A stretch of DNA of 64,000 bases. Source: Aerococcus tenax. GTDB taxonomy: Bacteria; Bacillota; Bacilli; Lactobacillales; Aerococcaceae. The notes under the pieces were generated by a model. The model saw nothing but the letters and a program-made list of their open reading frames with translations, ran no database searches and was not told the origin of the DNA. Shown in pieces: positions 25,764 through 34,660 of the stretch. The position numbers were made by a program, and so were the translations under genes. Every line of letters starts with the position of its first letter. The stretch's first letter is position 1. The stretch is taken from positions 310,001-374,000 of the forward strand of contig NZ_CP127382.2 in NCBI RefSeq assembly GCF_003286645.3. Direction: 5' to 3'.

Positions 25764-26324
25764 ATGGCAATTTATACACGAAGCGGTGACCAGGGCATGA
25801 CCCGACTGTACGGAGGACATAGTGTTTCGAAGGCTTCTGAGCGGGTAGGAACTTATGGGGCCATTGACCAGTTAAATGCTAGTGTGGGCTACCTGGCCGC
25901 TTTGGTTGATCCCAAATATGACCAAGTTCAAAGTCAACTCCTGGCTATCCAGCAAGATTTGTTTGATTGCGGGAGTGATTATGCTACCCTAGACCAAGAA
26001 CGTCCCTATAAGGTAAAAAGTGGTCTGGCTGACAAGTTAGAAGCTTGGATTGATGATTATACTGAAGCAACCCCCAGCATTAAAAAGTTTGTCCTCCCCC
26101 GGGGCACTCAGGCTGCTAGCTTCTGTCATATGCTAAGAACGCAAACTCGCACACTAGAACGGCATTTGGTGCAATTTAGCCAGGTAAGCCAGGATTATAA
26201 TCCCCATGTTTTGCCTTATATTAACCGTTTATCGGATTATTTCTTTAGCTTGGCCCGGGCTTTAAACCATTATGATAATTACAGTGAGGTCCCCTATAAA
26301 AATAGTCGCGATATTTTTTCATAA
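25764..26324 (+). CDS. Cob(I)alamin adenosyltransferase, PduO type
   Basis: Transfers the adenosyl group of ATP to cob(I)alamin or corrinoid precursors. The 186-residue protein has IYTRSGDQGMTRLYGG (ATP-binding N-terminus), SERVGTYGAIDQLNASVGY, and the C-terminal NRLSDYFFSLARALNH helix typical of PduO/CobO-type trimers. It follows cbiP by two bases. The upstream flavodoxin could supply the cob(II) to cob(I) reduction it needs (inference). Confidence 0.93.
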   Translation: MAIYTRSGDQGMTRLYGGHSVSKASERVGTYGAIDQLNASVGYLAALVDPKYDQVQSQLLAIQQDLFDCGSDYATLDQERPYKVKSGLADKLEAWIDDYTEATPSIKKFVLPRGTQAASFCHMLRTQTRTLERHLVQFSQVSQDYNPHVLPYINRLSDYFFSLARALNHYDNYSEVPYKNSRDIFS

Positions 26325-26364
26325 GCTAGTTCAATAACAAAAAGAGTCATAAAGGAGCTTAACC

Positions 26365-26823
26365 ATGTATCCAGTCATGTTAGATATCAGTCACTGGTCA
26401 GTTCTCATCATTGGCGGTGGGAGGATCGCTGAGCGAAAATTACAGGGACTTATAAAGGAAGCGGCACAGCTTACGGTCTTGGCTCCTCGAGTGACTGAGC
26501 AGATTGCTGACTGGGCCAGGAAAGGGCAAGTGATCTGGTTGCCACAATCCTACCAGGGCCCTATGGATTTACAGGGTTATCAGATGATCTTTGCCTGTAC
26601 TGATCATTCAGAGGTCAACCAAGCGATTGCGGAAGATCTTGGGTCAGGGCAATTGATCAACCAGACTGGGGACAAGCGGGCATCGAACTTCTTTAATATG
26701 AAAACCATTAACCATGAGGGCTACTTGATTGCCATTTCCAGTCAAGGGCAGTCATCCGCAGGCGCTAAGGCCCTGGGAGAAAGTATCGCATCTTATCTGA
26801 AAGACAAGGAGAATCGGATTTGA
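26365..26823 (+). CDS. Precorrin-2 dehydrogenase (SirC/CysG N-terminal type)
   Basis: Oxidises precorrin-2 to sirohydrochlorin with NAD, feeding CbiK. The 152-residue protein has MYPVMLDISHWSVLIIGGG with a Rossmann GGGRIAERKLQGL, and MIFACTDHSEVNQAI and later INQTGDKRASNFFNMK segments as in Met8p/SirC. It has no ferrochelatase evidence. Its stop overlaps the hemC TTG start by four bases. Confidence 0.92.
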   Translation: MYPVMLDISHWSVLIIGGGRIAERKLQGLIKEAAQLTVLAPRVTEQIADWARKGQVIWLPQSYQGPMDLQGYQMIFACTDHSEVNQAIAEDLGSGQLINQTGDKRASNFFNMKTINHEGYLIAISSQGQSSAGAKALGESIASYLKDKENRI

Positions 26824-27818
26824 CCACTTATCGTATTGGAACACGAAGCAGCCGGCTAGCCATGCAACAAAGTTTAGAAGTTGTCAGGGCTTTGGAGGTC
26901 GTTTACCCGCAGGATGAATTTCAATTAGTTAAATTATCCACCAAGGGAGACAAGGATAAGTCCTCCCCCCTCTCTAAAATTGGGGGCAAGGGGGTCTTTG
27001 TCCGCTGGATTGAGCAGGCCCTAGTCCAAGGCAAGGTCGATTTTATTGTCCATAGCCTAAAAGATGTTCCTAGCGAATTAGCCCAAGGGACTGTTTTGGC
27101 CGCTATTCCTCAGCGCCAAGACCCTGGAGATGTGATTCTGACTGCAAAGGGGATGGACTGGCGCGACTTGCCTAATGGCGCTAGGGTAGGAACAGGGAGT
27201 TTACGCCGCCTGGCCCAACTGCATGCCCTAAGACCAGATTTGGAGATTGTCCATGTTCGCGGGAATATTGATAGTCGTTTGGATAAACTCGCTCGCGGCG
27301 ACTTCCAGGCCCTGGTCCTCGCTACGGCGGGCCTTAAACGCTTGCAGCTCCTTGACTATCCTTTTGACCCCCAGCGCTTTAACCAAAAAGAAGCCAATAG
27401 TGAGGCCCATATCCTCAAGAACTATGAACTCCAGGCCCATGCTTTTAGCCTGGATGAAATGATTCCTGCAGTAGGGCAAGGGGCCTTGGCAGTCCAATGT
27501 TTGAGTGATGATCAGCAAACTAGAGAAGTCCTTCAAGCCATTGATGACCCCGAAACCCACCAGGCAGTGGCTTGTGAACGGGTAGTCCTCAAAGCCTTAG
27601 GGGCCGATTGTAACTATCCGGTGGGCGCCTATGGTCAAATGAAGGACCAAATGATTCAATTAACCGCCATGATTGGTCGTCAGGACGGCTTAGCCTTGGT
27701 TCGTAGCCAATTAGAAGCTCCCCTAGACCAAGCCTTAGCCCTAGGCCAAGCGGTTTACCAAGATCTCTTAAACCAAGGGGCAGGAAAATGGTTAGGTCAA
27801 GGTGACGGCAATGACTAG
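26820..27818 (+). CDS. hemC: Hydroxymethylbilane synthase (porphobilinogen deaminase)
   Basis: Polymerises four porphobilinogens to hydroxymethylbilane. It begins at TTG 26820, eight bases after AAGGAG, giving MTTYRIGTRSSRLAMQQ. IVHSLKDVPSEL and TGSLRRLAQL are substrate-binding motifs, and the dipyrromethane-cofactor cysteine is C264 in GADCNYPVGAY. The 332-residue length is slightly above average. hemB, hemL and hemA are not in this locus, so porphobilinogen must be made by genes elsewhere or imported. Confidence 0.95.
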   Translation: MTTYRIGTRSSRLAMQQSLEVVRALEVVYPQDEFQLVKLSTKGDKDKSSPLSKIGGKGVFVRWIEQALVQGKVDFIVHSLKDVPSELAQGTVLAAIPQRQDPGDVILTAKGMDWRDLPNGARVGTGSLRRLAQLHALRPDLEIVHVRGNIDSRLDKLARGDFQALVLATAGLKRLQLLDYPFDPQRFNQKEANSEAHILKNYELQAHAFSLDEMIPAVGQGALAVQCLSDDQQTREVLQAIDDPETHQAVACERVVLKALGADCNYPVGAYGQMKDQMIQLTAMIGRQDGLALVRSQLEAPLDQALALGQAVYQDLLNQGAGKWLGQGDGND

Positions 27819-28578
27819 ACTTCTGTGGACGGCATCACGCCCCTTGACTAAAAAGCAAGTAGTCCGCTTAGAGCAAGCGGGCTACCAAGTGGACTGGCTG
27901 CCGGTCATCCAATTGGAGCCTCTGAGCCAGGTTAATCCCTTAAAACTTCAACAAGGAGATGCCTTTTTCTTTGTCAGTCGCATGGCCGGCCAAGCTGCCT
28001 TCAAGCATTTACCCCCTAGTGATGCTTTAAGTCAACTCTACTTTTTTTCTAGTAGCCAGCAAACTGGACGCTATCTTAGCCAGAACTACTCCATTGATTG
28101 CCAAGCCTTGACCCAAGGGGGAACTAGTCAGGGAGCCTTTAGGCATTTCCAGAAAATCAAGGACCACTACCAGCCTAGGATTGACCGGCTTATTGTCCCC
28201 ATTAGTCCCCAAAGCCAGGGCAAGTACCAGGCTCTAGGGCAAACTTACCTGTCTGATATAAGTATTCAGGAGTGGATCGTTTATCAAAAGCAAGTCAACT
28301 GGAAAGTTGGTCAATCACTTCAAGCCGCCATCAGTCAGGCTAACCAAGCAGCGCCCCTAGCCATAACGATCGCGAGCGCCAGTGCCTGGCAGGCCCTGGT
28401 AGACTTAGTGTCCTTGCCGGTCTTAGATCAGAAGCGGTCTGCTATCCAATTGTGGACGATTGGTCCCTTAGCCAGTCAAGCCATCCTTAAAAGTAGCTCC
28501 CAAGTTAAACCCTACCATGAAGCCGATCAGTCGAATTTCGCTGGCTTGGTAGACAGTTTGATTGAATATAAGATATAA
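27811..28578 (+). CDS. hemD: Uroporphyrinogen-III synthase
   Basis: Closes and inverts ring D of hydroxymethylbilane. HemD families are divergent; this 255-residue product shows the expected two-lobe pattern (LLWTASRPLTKKQVVRLEQA, DAFFFVSRMAGQAAF, and late ITIASASAWQALVDL). I prefer ATG 27811 over GTG 27802; both overlap hemC. It is the last gene of the cobalamin locus and is followed by a strong terminator. Confidence 0.88.
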   Translation: MTRLLWTASRPLTKKQVVRLEQAGYQVDWLPVIQLEPLSQVNPLKLQQGDAFFFVSRMAGQAAFKHLPPSDALSQLYFFSSSQQTGRYLSQNYSIDCQALTQGGTSQGAFRHFQKIKDHYQPRIDRLIVPISPQSQGKYQALGQTYLSDISIQEWIVYQKQVNWKVGQSLQAAISQANQAAPLAITIASASAWQALVDLVSLPVLDQKRSAIQLWTIGPLASQAILKSSSQVKPYHEADQSNFAGLVDSLIEYKI

Positions 28579-28625
28579 AAAACAGCCTAGCTTAAGGAAA
28601 CTTTCCGCTTAAGCTAGGCTGTTTT
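28577..28625. terminator. Terminator ending the cobalamin locus
   Basis: AAACAGCCTAGCTTAAG pairs with CTTAAGCTAGGCTGTTT, with a further GGAAA/TTTCC extension, then T-rich sequence. A-rich sequence in front makes it usable for the convergent esterase gene as well. Confidence 0.93.
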
Positions 28626-28647
28626 TCAATATGTTAAGTAGCTAGTT

Positions 28648-29424
28648 TTAAATGGTAGGTAACCAGTCAAGTACCTTTTTAATTTCTGGGTCCCAGTAGT
28701 CCCAACCGTGTTCGCCAGGTTTTTCATGGTAGGAGAGCTCTAAGAAGTCGCCAAAGCGGTCTTTAAAGTGGCGGTTTTGTTCGATTAAGTCATCTTCAGT
28801 CCCACAGGTTAAATAAACTTTGGGCAAGTCGATTTTATTGTCAATGGCTTGTTGGACCAAGTAATAGATATCGTTGTCAGTCTGTGCGGGAGATTCCTCG
28901 TCAAAGAGCATTTGATGTTCAAAAGGAGACTCAGGATCAGGCCCTTGGGCAAAGACATTGACCAGGTCGGTGACTCCCGATAGGCTGGCCACATAGCCGT
29001 ATTTTTCCGGATAGGTGAAGGCCGCCTTCAAAGCCCCAAAGCCACCCATAGATGCACCAGCGATATAGGTGTCTTCGCGTTTAGTCGAAACCGGGAGCAT
29101 GGTTTGGATGATTTCGGGCAGTTCGACACTAATGAAATTGCTATAGGGGTAACCAATGGCATTGTTGATATACCAGCCGCGGTGGGTGGTAGGTAGGACA
29201 ATGACCAAGTCCAAGTCACGGGCATAGCGCTCTAGGGAAGTGAAGCGAAGCCAACCATCCTCATTACTGGATAGGCCGTGTAAGAGATAGAGGACCCGGT
29301 AAGGGGGCTTTAAGCTTTGGCGTTTATCTTCTGGAGTCCGGGCACAGTTTTGAGGAAAAATGATATTGACATGGACATCCATGCGCAAACTGTCTGAGTA
29401 AAGCGTCGTCTGTAAAAGAGTCAT
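28648..29424 (-). CDS. Esterase of the EstA / S-formylglutathione-hydrolase-like (esterase D) family
   Basis: Alpha/beta hydrolase of 258 residues, probably cytoplasmic, cleaving short acyl esters. LLHGLSSNEDGW carries the oxyanion HG, GASMGGFGAL holds the nucleophilic Ser, and GEHGWDYWDPEI near the end supplies the His. Start chosen at ATG 29424, six bases after GGAGGT; an upstream in-frame ATG would add 18 residues without a ribosome site. Lactic acid bacterial tributyrin esterases look alike. Physiological substrate unknown. Confidence 0.88.
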   Translation of the reverse strand: MTLLQTTLYSDSLRMDVHVNIIFPQNCARTPEDKRQSLKPPYRVLYLLHGLSSNEDGWLRFTSLERYARDLDLVIVLPTTHRGWYINNAIGYPYSNFISVELPEIIQTMLPVSTKREDTYIAGASMGGFGALKAAFTYPEKYGYVASLSGVTDLVNVFAQGPDPESPFEHQMLFDEESPAQTDNDIYYLVQQAIDNKIDLPKVYLTCGTEDDLIEQNRHFKDRFGDFLELSYHEKPGEHGWDYWDPEIKKVLDWLPTI

Positions 29425-29566
29425 GGGAATACCTCCTGCATATTTTCTTATGATCATTATAACTAAAAGACCAAGCAAAGGCGATTGATCTGGTAGGGGG
29501 TTAAGTCAAATCTTTTAGATTGATTTCTCTAAATTAATCGCTAAACCTAGCTAAAATAAGTAAACT

Positions 29567-29575
29567 TGGTATAAT
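29567..29575 (+). promoter_or_regulatory. Extended -10 promoter for the aminopeptidase gene
   Basis: TGGTATAAT at 29567-29575 lies about 40 bases before the pepA start. The -35 region is not convincing. Confidence 0.5.
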
Positions 29576-29616
29576 GAAAGCATTGACAGAAGTAATGTAG
29601 AATTGGAGGATGAGTG

Positions 29617-31035
29617 ATGAAATTTGTCAGCAATGAAAATTTTACCAATCATGTTTACTTAGTGGAGGCTGGTCAAGACTTAAGCATGGTCGACCAGGCC
29701 ACCCAAGACTATTTAAAAGACCAACTGGACTTTAAGGGCGAAGCCAAGCAAGTCTATCGCTCACTAGGCCCTAATAGTCAAAACCTCGTTTTAGTCGGCC
29801 TAGGCGAAAAGCCTCAACGCGATTCCTATGTACTGGCCGCTTTTCTAGCAGCTAAGGAATTAAAGGCGGCTAAGGTGGAAGAAGCCAATGTTTCTTTTGC
29901 GGCGACGGACCGCGCTGCCCTAGAAGGGGTGATTGAAGGTTTCCTACAAAGCGACTATCGTTTTGACCGTTACCTCAGTGAAAAAAATACCAGTTCCTTA
30001 GTTAAGATTAACTTGCCTAAAAAGGTCGCAGACCTTGACCAAGTGGTTGCAGAAGTGACCCATTTAGTGGAAGGGGTTAATGCCACGCGTGATTTGGTCA
30101 ATACACCTTCTAACCATCTCAGCCCGGCGCAAATGGCTGACCAAGCCAAGGACTTGTTAAGTGGACTTGGGGTAGAAGTGGAAATCTTCGATAAAAAACA
30201 AATCGAAGACTTGGGGATGGAAGCTCTCCTAGCGGTTAACGCCGGTTCAGTCAATGAACCCCGCTTCCTCGTGATGAATTATCTCCCTCAAGGCCCAGAA
30301 GAAAAAGCCATCGCCTTAGTTGGTAAGGGGATTACCTATGACTCCGGTGGTTACGCCTTAAAACCAGCAAACTCCATGATCGATATGAAAGATGACATGG
30401 CGGGTGCTGCAGCCGTAATTGGTAGTGTTTACGCCTTAGCCAAAAACAAGGTCAATAAAAACGTTGTGGGTGTGGCTGCTATCACAGAAAACTTAGTCTC
30501 AGCCAGCTCCTATAAAAATGGGGACATTATTGGTTCCATGAAGGGGACCACGATTGAAGTCTTAAATACCGATGCTGAAGGTCGGGTGACCTTGGCCGAT
30601 TCGATTTACTATGCAGCTGCTAAAGTGAATAGTGAATGTGTGATTGACCTCGCGACCTTAACGGGAGCTTGCTTAGTCGCCCTCGGTGAACGGACAGCAG
30701 GTGCCATGACTAATGATCCCGACCTCTTCCAAGCAGTCGACCAAGCTGCTGACAGTGTTGGTGAACCGATTTGGCAACTACCAGCACCAGAAGAATTACG
30801 AGAAGCCGTTAAAGGCACCAATGCCGACTTAAGAAATTCTACCGGACGCAATGGAGGAACCATTACCGCAGGGGTCTTCTTAGAACACTTTGTGGAAGGT
30901 AAGCCATGGGTTCACTTGGATATTGCTGGTCCTGCCTTTGGAGAAAAAGCCTACCGCTACCTTCCTCAGGGAGCAACCGGTGTGCCAGTGAAGACCTTAT
31001 ACCAATTTGTTAAAGGACAAGCTGAAGCTAAGTAG
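29617..31035 (+). CDS. pepA: Leucyl aminopeptidase, M17 family
   Basis: Cytosolic dimetal exopeptidase removing N-terminal residues from peptides. GKGITYDSGGYALKP supplies the Lys and Asp metal ligands, MKDDMAGAAAV the next Asp, and NTDAEGRVTLADS the Asp/Glu pair plus the catalytic Arg. ATG 29617 is six bases after GGAGGA; the in-frame GTG at 29614 is less likely. The 473-residue length is typical. It is followed by a terminator and appears monocistronic. Confidence 0.95.
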   Translation: MKFVSNENFTNHVYLVEAGQDLSMVDQATQDYLKDQLDFKGEAKQVYRSLGPNSQNLVLVGLGEKPQRDSYVLAAFLAAKELKAAKVEEANVSFAATDRAALEGVIEGFLQSDYRFDRYLSEKNTSSLVKINLPKKVADLDQVVAEVTHLVEGVNATRDLVNTPSNHLSPAQMADQAKDLLSGLGVEVEIFDKKQIEDLGMEALLAVNAGSVNEPRFLVMNYLPQGPEEKAIALVGKGITYDSGGYALKPANSMIDMKDDMAGAAAVIGSVYALAKNKVNKNVVGVAAITENLVSASSYKNGDIIGSMKGTTIEVLNTDAEGRVTLADSIYYAAAKVNSECVIDLATLTGACLVALGERTAGAMTNDPDLFQAVDQAADSVGEPIWQLPAPEELREAVKGTNADLRNSTGRNGGTITAGVFLEHFVEGKPWVHLDIAGPAFGEKAYRYLPQGATGVPVKTLYQFVKGQAEAK

Positions 31036-31086
31036 GAGTCCATATTCCTTGCTAGTAATGGAGATGACTTAATTTAAATGAAATTC

Positions 31087-31129
31087 GGCCTCACTTAGCC
31101 TTAAATGGCTAAAGGGGCCGGTTTTATTT
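31087..31129 (+). terminator. Terminator after pepA
   Basis: CGGCCTCACTTAGCC pairs with GGCTAAAGGGGCCG around a six-base loop, with minor mismatches, then GTTTTATTTT. Confidence 0.85.
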
Positions 31130-31221
31130 TGAACCTGACTGGGCTAAAGCTTTAAAAATGGGGATAAAGCGGGTAAAATTGAAGTGACGTAAGTGTAAGG
31201 ATTCAATGAGGAGGATCTTCT

Positions 31222-32175
31222 ATGGTAAAAATGATACTGGATTTAGATACAGGGATTGACGATGCCTTAGCCATAGCTTATGCATGTGGCTCAGCAGAAG
31301 TCGACTTGATTGGTATCACGGGGACCTATGGCAATGTGTTGATGAAAACAGGTCTTAAAAATGCCAGTCAGTTATTGGATTTATTTGGTCGAGGAGAAGT
31401 ACCGGTTTATCCCGGTTTGGACCATGCCTCAGATAAGGAAGACTTTGAAGTACAAGAAGTCTCAGCTCTGATCCACGGTAAAAATGGTCTGGGTGAGGTT
31501 GACCTGGGTGACCGGCCCGTTAAGCAAGCCGCTGGCAATGCGGTTGACTTTATCCTCGAATCGGCTAGGAAGTATGGAAAAGATTTAAAAATTGTCGCTA
31601 CCGGGCCTATGACTAACTTAGCCGCAGCCATTGATAAGGACCTCGATAGCTTATCCCAAGTCGGTGAAATTGTTATTATGGGTGGGGCCTTGACGGTTTG
31701 CGGTAATGTATCAGCTTTTGCAGAGGCTAATATTAGCCAAGACCCCGCAGCCGCTGATAAATTATTCCGATCGGGCTTACCAGTTACCATGGTGGGCTTA
31801 GACGTGACCTTGCGCACCCTCTTGACCTATAAGGAAACCCAAATTTGGCGGGACTTAGGCACTGAGGCTGGGGAGAAGATGGCTGATATTGTGGAGTATT
31901 ACATTAAATCCTACGAAGTCACCTCGCCCCACTTAAAGGGTTGTGCCCTCCATGACCCACTAGCCGTGGCGGTTGCCGTTCAAGAAGACTTAGTTAACTG
32001 CCTACCTTTAGCCATGAAGGTTGAAACTGAAGGCGAAAGTCGGGGGCGGACTATTGGCGATAATGACCGTTTAAATGATCCCGATCCGAGTGTCCGAGTA
32101 GCCGTGGCGGTTGATGTGGACCGATTCTTAAATGAATTTATGACCCGTTTGACCCAGCTCTTTAAAAAGCATTAA
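31222..32175 (+). CDS. Inosine/uridine-preferring nucleoside hydrolase
   Basis: Hydrolyses ribonucleosides to base and ribose. The calcium-site motif ILDLDTGIDDALAI at the N-terminus is diagnostic, followed by GITGTYGNV, VATGPMTNLAAAI and IVIMGGAL. The late LHDPLAVAVAV segment holds the active-site His and an Asp ligand. The 317-residue length is usual. It starts behind GAGGAGGATC and ends at a bidirectional terminator. Substrate preference within the family cannot be read. Confidence 0.93.
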   Translation: MVKMILDLDTGIDDALAIAYACGSAEVDLIGITGTYGNVLMKTGLKNASQLLDLFGRGEVPVYPGLDHASDKEDFEVQEVSALIHGKNGLGEVDLGDRPVKQAAGNAVDFILESARKYGKDLKIVATGPMTNLAAAIDKDLDSLSQVGEIVIMGGALTVCGNVSAFAEANISQDPAAADKLFRSGLPVTMVGLDVTLRTLLTYKETQIWRDLGTEAGEKMADIVEYYIKSYEVTSPHLKGCALHDPLAVAVAVQEDLVNCLPLAMKVETEGESRGRTIGDNDRLNDPDPSVRVAVAVDVDRFLNEFMTRLTQLFKKH

Positions 32176-32198
32176 AAATAAATACGGTCCAATAAAAT

Positions 32199-32252
32199 AA
32201 AAGTGCTAGTATCACTCTTAAGTCTTTTAAGAGGCTGATACTAGCACTTTTT
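32199..32252. terminator. Bidirectional terminator between nucleoside hydrolase and lipoprotein genes
   Basis: AAAAGTGCTAGTATCA pairs perfectly with TGATACTAGCACTTTT, and an inner CTCTTAA/TTAAGAG stem extends the hairpin. Confidence 0.93.
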
Positions 32253-32291
32253 AATTGTTTATTTATCTGAGTGATCTCCATTAATTTAGCC

Positions 32292-33302
32292 TTAATCGGT
32301 TTGCTCTTCTTCGTCGATAGTGAGTTGGTAATGTTCATCGCCGAGTTGATTGACCATGAACTTATCGATATAAGAGAGGGCCTTGATGAAGTCAGAGCCG
32401 GAAAATTCATGCTTGCCGCCAGGGATCATTTCTAAATGGGCCTTGGGGAAAAGCTCAGCGGCCTTTTGGGCATAGACTGGGGGCACGAGAACATCATCTT
32501 CTCCATGGACAATGAGAACTGGGCCAGGATAGGAAGTAGTAATGTCTTCCACATCCACCTTAAGCATGTCTTCGATATAGTAACGGCTAACCGATACTCC
32601 CATGATATCGATGGAGTCAGGAATTTCTTCTTTGTCCGGGACAAAGTCGTGGACTAGGCTGGGCATATTGAAGGCAGGGTAGAGTAGGATCATCCCCTGG
32701 ATATCCTCGGGGTGTTTAGCTGCCATCATGGTAGCTACCAGACCGCCCTGGCTATCTCCTAATAGGTAAGTTTGACTGGAATCAATTGCTTTATAGTTAG
32801 TGAGCTTTTGGTAAATGGCCTCCAGGTCAGCCAGTTCAGTCAATACGGTCATATCGGAAAAGTCACCATCACTGCTATTTAGGGGAGCCCCGCCGATAAA
32901 GTCAAAAACATAGGCAGCTACCCCACGTTTCGCCAAATGAGTGGCGTAAGGCGTGGTGGTTAAATCGGTTTGGTTAATCCCGTGGGCTAGGATAGTTAAT
33001 GGCCAGGATTCTTGGTCGCCCTTGGGCAAGAAGAGCTTACCATGTATTTTAAAACCATCCCGCATGACATTTAATTCATATTGAACATAGTCCTCAGTCT
33101 GACTCAAGACGGTTAATTGGTCCAGGTCAGTCGCTTGGTCACTGGCTGGCTGTGTTTCATTCTTTTGCTCAGTTTGTGGGGGCTTACTTTCTGTTTGGCC
33201 TTCCTGGCTAGCTTGCTCAGGGGTAGTAGAGTCTGGTTTTTGACCACAGGCAAAGAGCAGACCGGTCATTAAGAGTAGGAGTAATTTTTTTATTGTCATC
33301 AT
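32292..33302 (-). CDS. Surface lipoprotein with alpha/beta hydrolase domain
   Basis: MMTIKKLLLLLMTGLLFACG is a lipoprotein signal with Cys near residue 19, followed by a Ser/Gln/Glu-rich linker to about residue 55. The hydrolase part has LTILAHGINQ (oxyanion region), LLGDSQGGLVATM (nucleophile Ser), VLIVHGEDDVLVP (Asp) and PGGKHEF (His), so the triad looks complete. It resembles prolyl-oligopeptidase-like or feruloyl-esterase-like enzymes. The substrate is unknown. It may be co-transcribed after the exporter genes, 15 bases away. Confidence 0.85.
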   Translation of the reverse strand: MMTIKKLLLLLMTGLLFACGQKPDSTTPEQASQEGQTESKPPQTEQKNETQPASDQATDLDQLTVLSQTEDYVQYELNVMRDGFKIHGKLFLPKGDQESWPLTILAHGINQTDLTTTPYATHLAKRGVAAYVFDFIGGAPLNSSDGDFSDMTVLTELADLEAIYQKLTNYKAIDSSQTYLLGDSQGGLVATMMAAKHPEDIQGMILLYPAFNMPSLVHDFVPDKEEIPDSIDIMGVSVSRYYIEDMLKVDVEDITTSYPGPVLIVHGEDDVLVPPVYAQKAAELFPKAHLEMIPGGKHEFSGSDFIKALSYIDKFMVNQLGDEHYQLTIDEEEQTD

Positions 33303-33317
33303 GATCCTTCCTTATTT

Positions 33318-33815
33318 TTAATGCTTACGGAATAAGGCCCGCACGCGTTTACGGTTATCCCGGCGAATATACTTGGCTGAAGTGGTCCGGTTTCCTAGGT
33401 AAGTGATACTAGAAACGGTAAAAATAGCTAATCCGATAGCCACGGTACTCATAAAGGTTTCTAGCAATTGACTAGAAAACAAGTCAAAATCGCGTTGAAA
33501 AAGATAGAGGGCAGTCCGATAGAGGCCTCCACCAGGGACGATGGGAATAAAACCCGGAATGAAAAACAAGGTCACTGGTTGGTGGAAACGATTGGCCGCC
33601 CACTGAGACATAGCGGCAATGACTAGGCTGGCCCAATAAGAGGACCAGACTGGAGTCGAACCCGCTAGGACCTGGGTGAAGTAGTAGGTTAACCAGCCAA
33701 ACATCCCAATTAAGGAGACTTGGAAAATCATTCTTTTAGGGACCTCAAAGACATAGGCGCAAAAAAAGCCTACGGTCAGTGAAAAAAAGGCATGGTAAAG
33801 AAATAAAGCAATCAT
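33318..33815 (-). CDS. Threonine/serine exporter, small subunit (ThrE_2 / YjjB-like)
   Basis: A 165-residue membrane protein with about four hydrophobic helices and FFIPGFIPIVPGGGLYRTA, the conserved proline/glycine motif of this family. Its start overlaps the end of the large-subunit gene by four bases. The ThrE family is split into two polypeptides in many Firmicutes. Amino acid or dicarboxylate export is inferred from the family. Confidence 0.85.
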   Translation of the reverse strand: MIALFLYHAFFSLTVGFFCAYVFEVPKRMIFQVSLIGMFGWLTYYFTQVLAGSTPVWSSYWASLVIAAMSQWAANRFHQPVTLFFIPGFIPIVPGGGLYRTALYLFQRDFDLFSSQLLETFMSTVAIGLAIFTVSSITYLGNRTTSAKYIRRDNRKRVRALFRKH

Positions 33816-34600
33816 ATAAAGACTCCTTCTAAGATAAGAAAGGCGATGATTGAACCTAAAGCTAAACTCCCCGCCGTGAGAAGGGCTTCCACTAAACGGG
33901 AAGAGCCAGCGATGAAATCCTCGTGGAAAAGGTCACGGACAGCGGTGGTGAAGGGCGTTCCAGGAACCAGGGGCATGAGAGAGGCGATCACCACGGTTCC
34001 GCTGGCTAAATCAGGCCACAGATACATTTGAAAGAGGTGGGGTAGGAGAGTGACGACACTTGCTTGAATGACATTGGTAAAGAAAGCCCCAAAATTAAAG
34101 CGGTTAGCAGCTAGAAATAAAAGCGCCAAGACTAGGCCATTAATAGCTGCCGTTAAGCCTTCAAAGGGGCCTCCATCAAAAAGAAAGGTAAAGCAAAAAG
34201 TCATCCCCCATATTCCTAAAGCCATTCGGTTAGGATTATAGAGGTTACGTCCCGAACGGATGTTCAATAAGAGGGTATAAGTTTGGTCAATGTCTAGCTG
34301 CCCTTGGACGAAATAATCAGTTATCCGGGTCACTTGACCAATTTTATTGAGATTGTTGCTGTGGCTAGTGATCCGTTTCACCCCCACAAAAGCCCCACTC
34401 TCAAATTTAGGATCGTCAATAATGGCCAATAAATTAGTTGAAAAAGAACAGCCGACCGCAAAAGCTGCCTGGGAAAGACTAAGAATCTTATTCATGGTAT
34501 CTTCTACCCGATAAGATTCTGCCTGACTTTCACACATAATTTGTCCGGCAAGTAAGGCTAATTCTAAGATTTTTTTGACTTGCTGTTGCCCCATAGACAT
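33812..34600 (-). CDS. Threonine/serine exporter, large subunit (ThrE / YjjP-like)
   Basis: The N-terminal half is a soluble ThrE domain (LALLAGQIMCESQAESYRVE; GCSFSTNLLAII), the rest forms membrane helices and includes SLMPLVPGTPFTTAVRDLF. About 262 residues. ATG 34600 was chosen; a GTG one codon earlier is equally possible because the ribosome site is weak. Coupled by a four-base overlap to the small-subunit gene. Confidence 0.85.
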   Translation of the reverse strand: MSMGQQQVKKILELALLAGQIMCESQAESYRVEDTMNKILSLSQAAFAVGCSFSTNLLAIIDDPKFESGAFVGVKRITSHSNNLNKIGQVTRITDYFVQGQLDIDQTYTLLLNIRSGRNLYNPNRMALGIWGMTFCFTFLFDGGPFEGLTAAINGLVLALLFLAANRFNFGAFFTNVIQASVVTLLPHLFQMYLWPDLASGTVVIASLMPLVPGTPFTTAVRDLFHEDFIAGSSRLVEALLTAGSLALGSIIAFLILEGVFI

Positions 34601-34660
34601 CACTTTCTAATGGTATTTGCCCTTGTACTTGGCAGAAGGTTAAGTGGCCTGATCCGAGTG

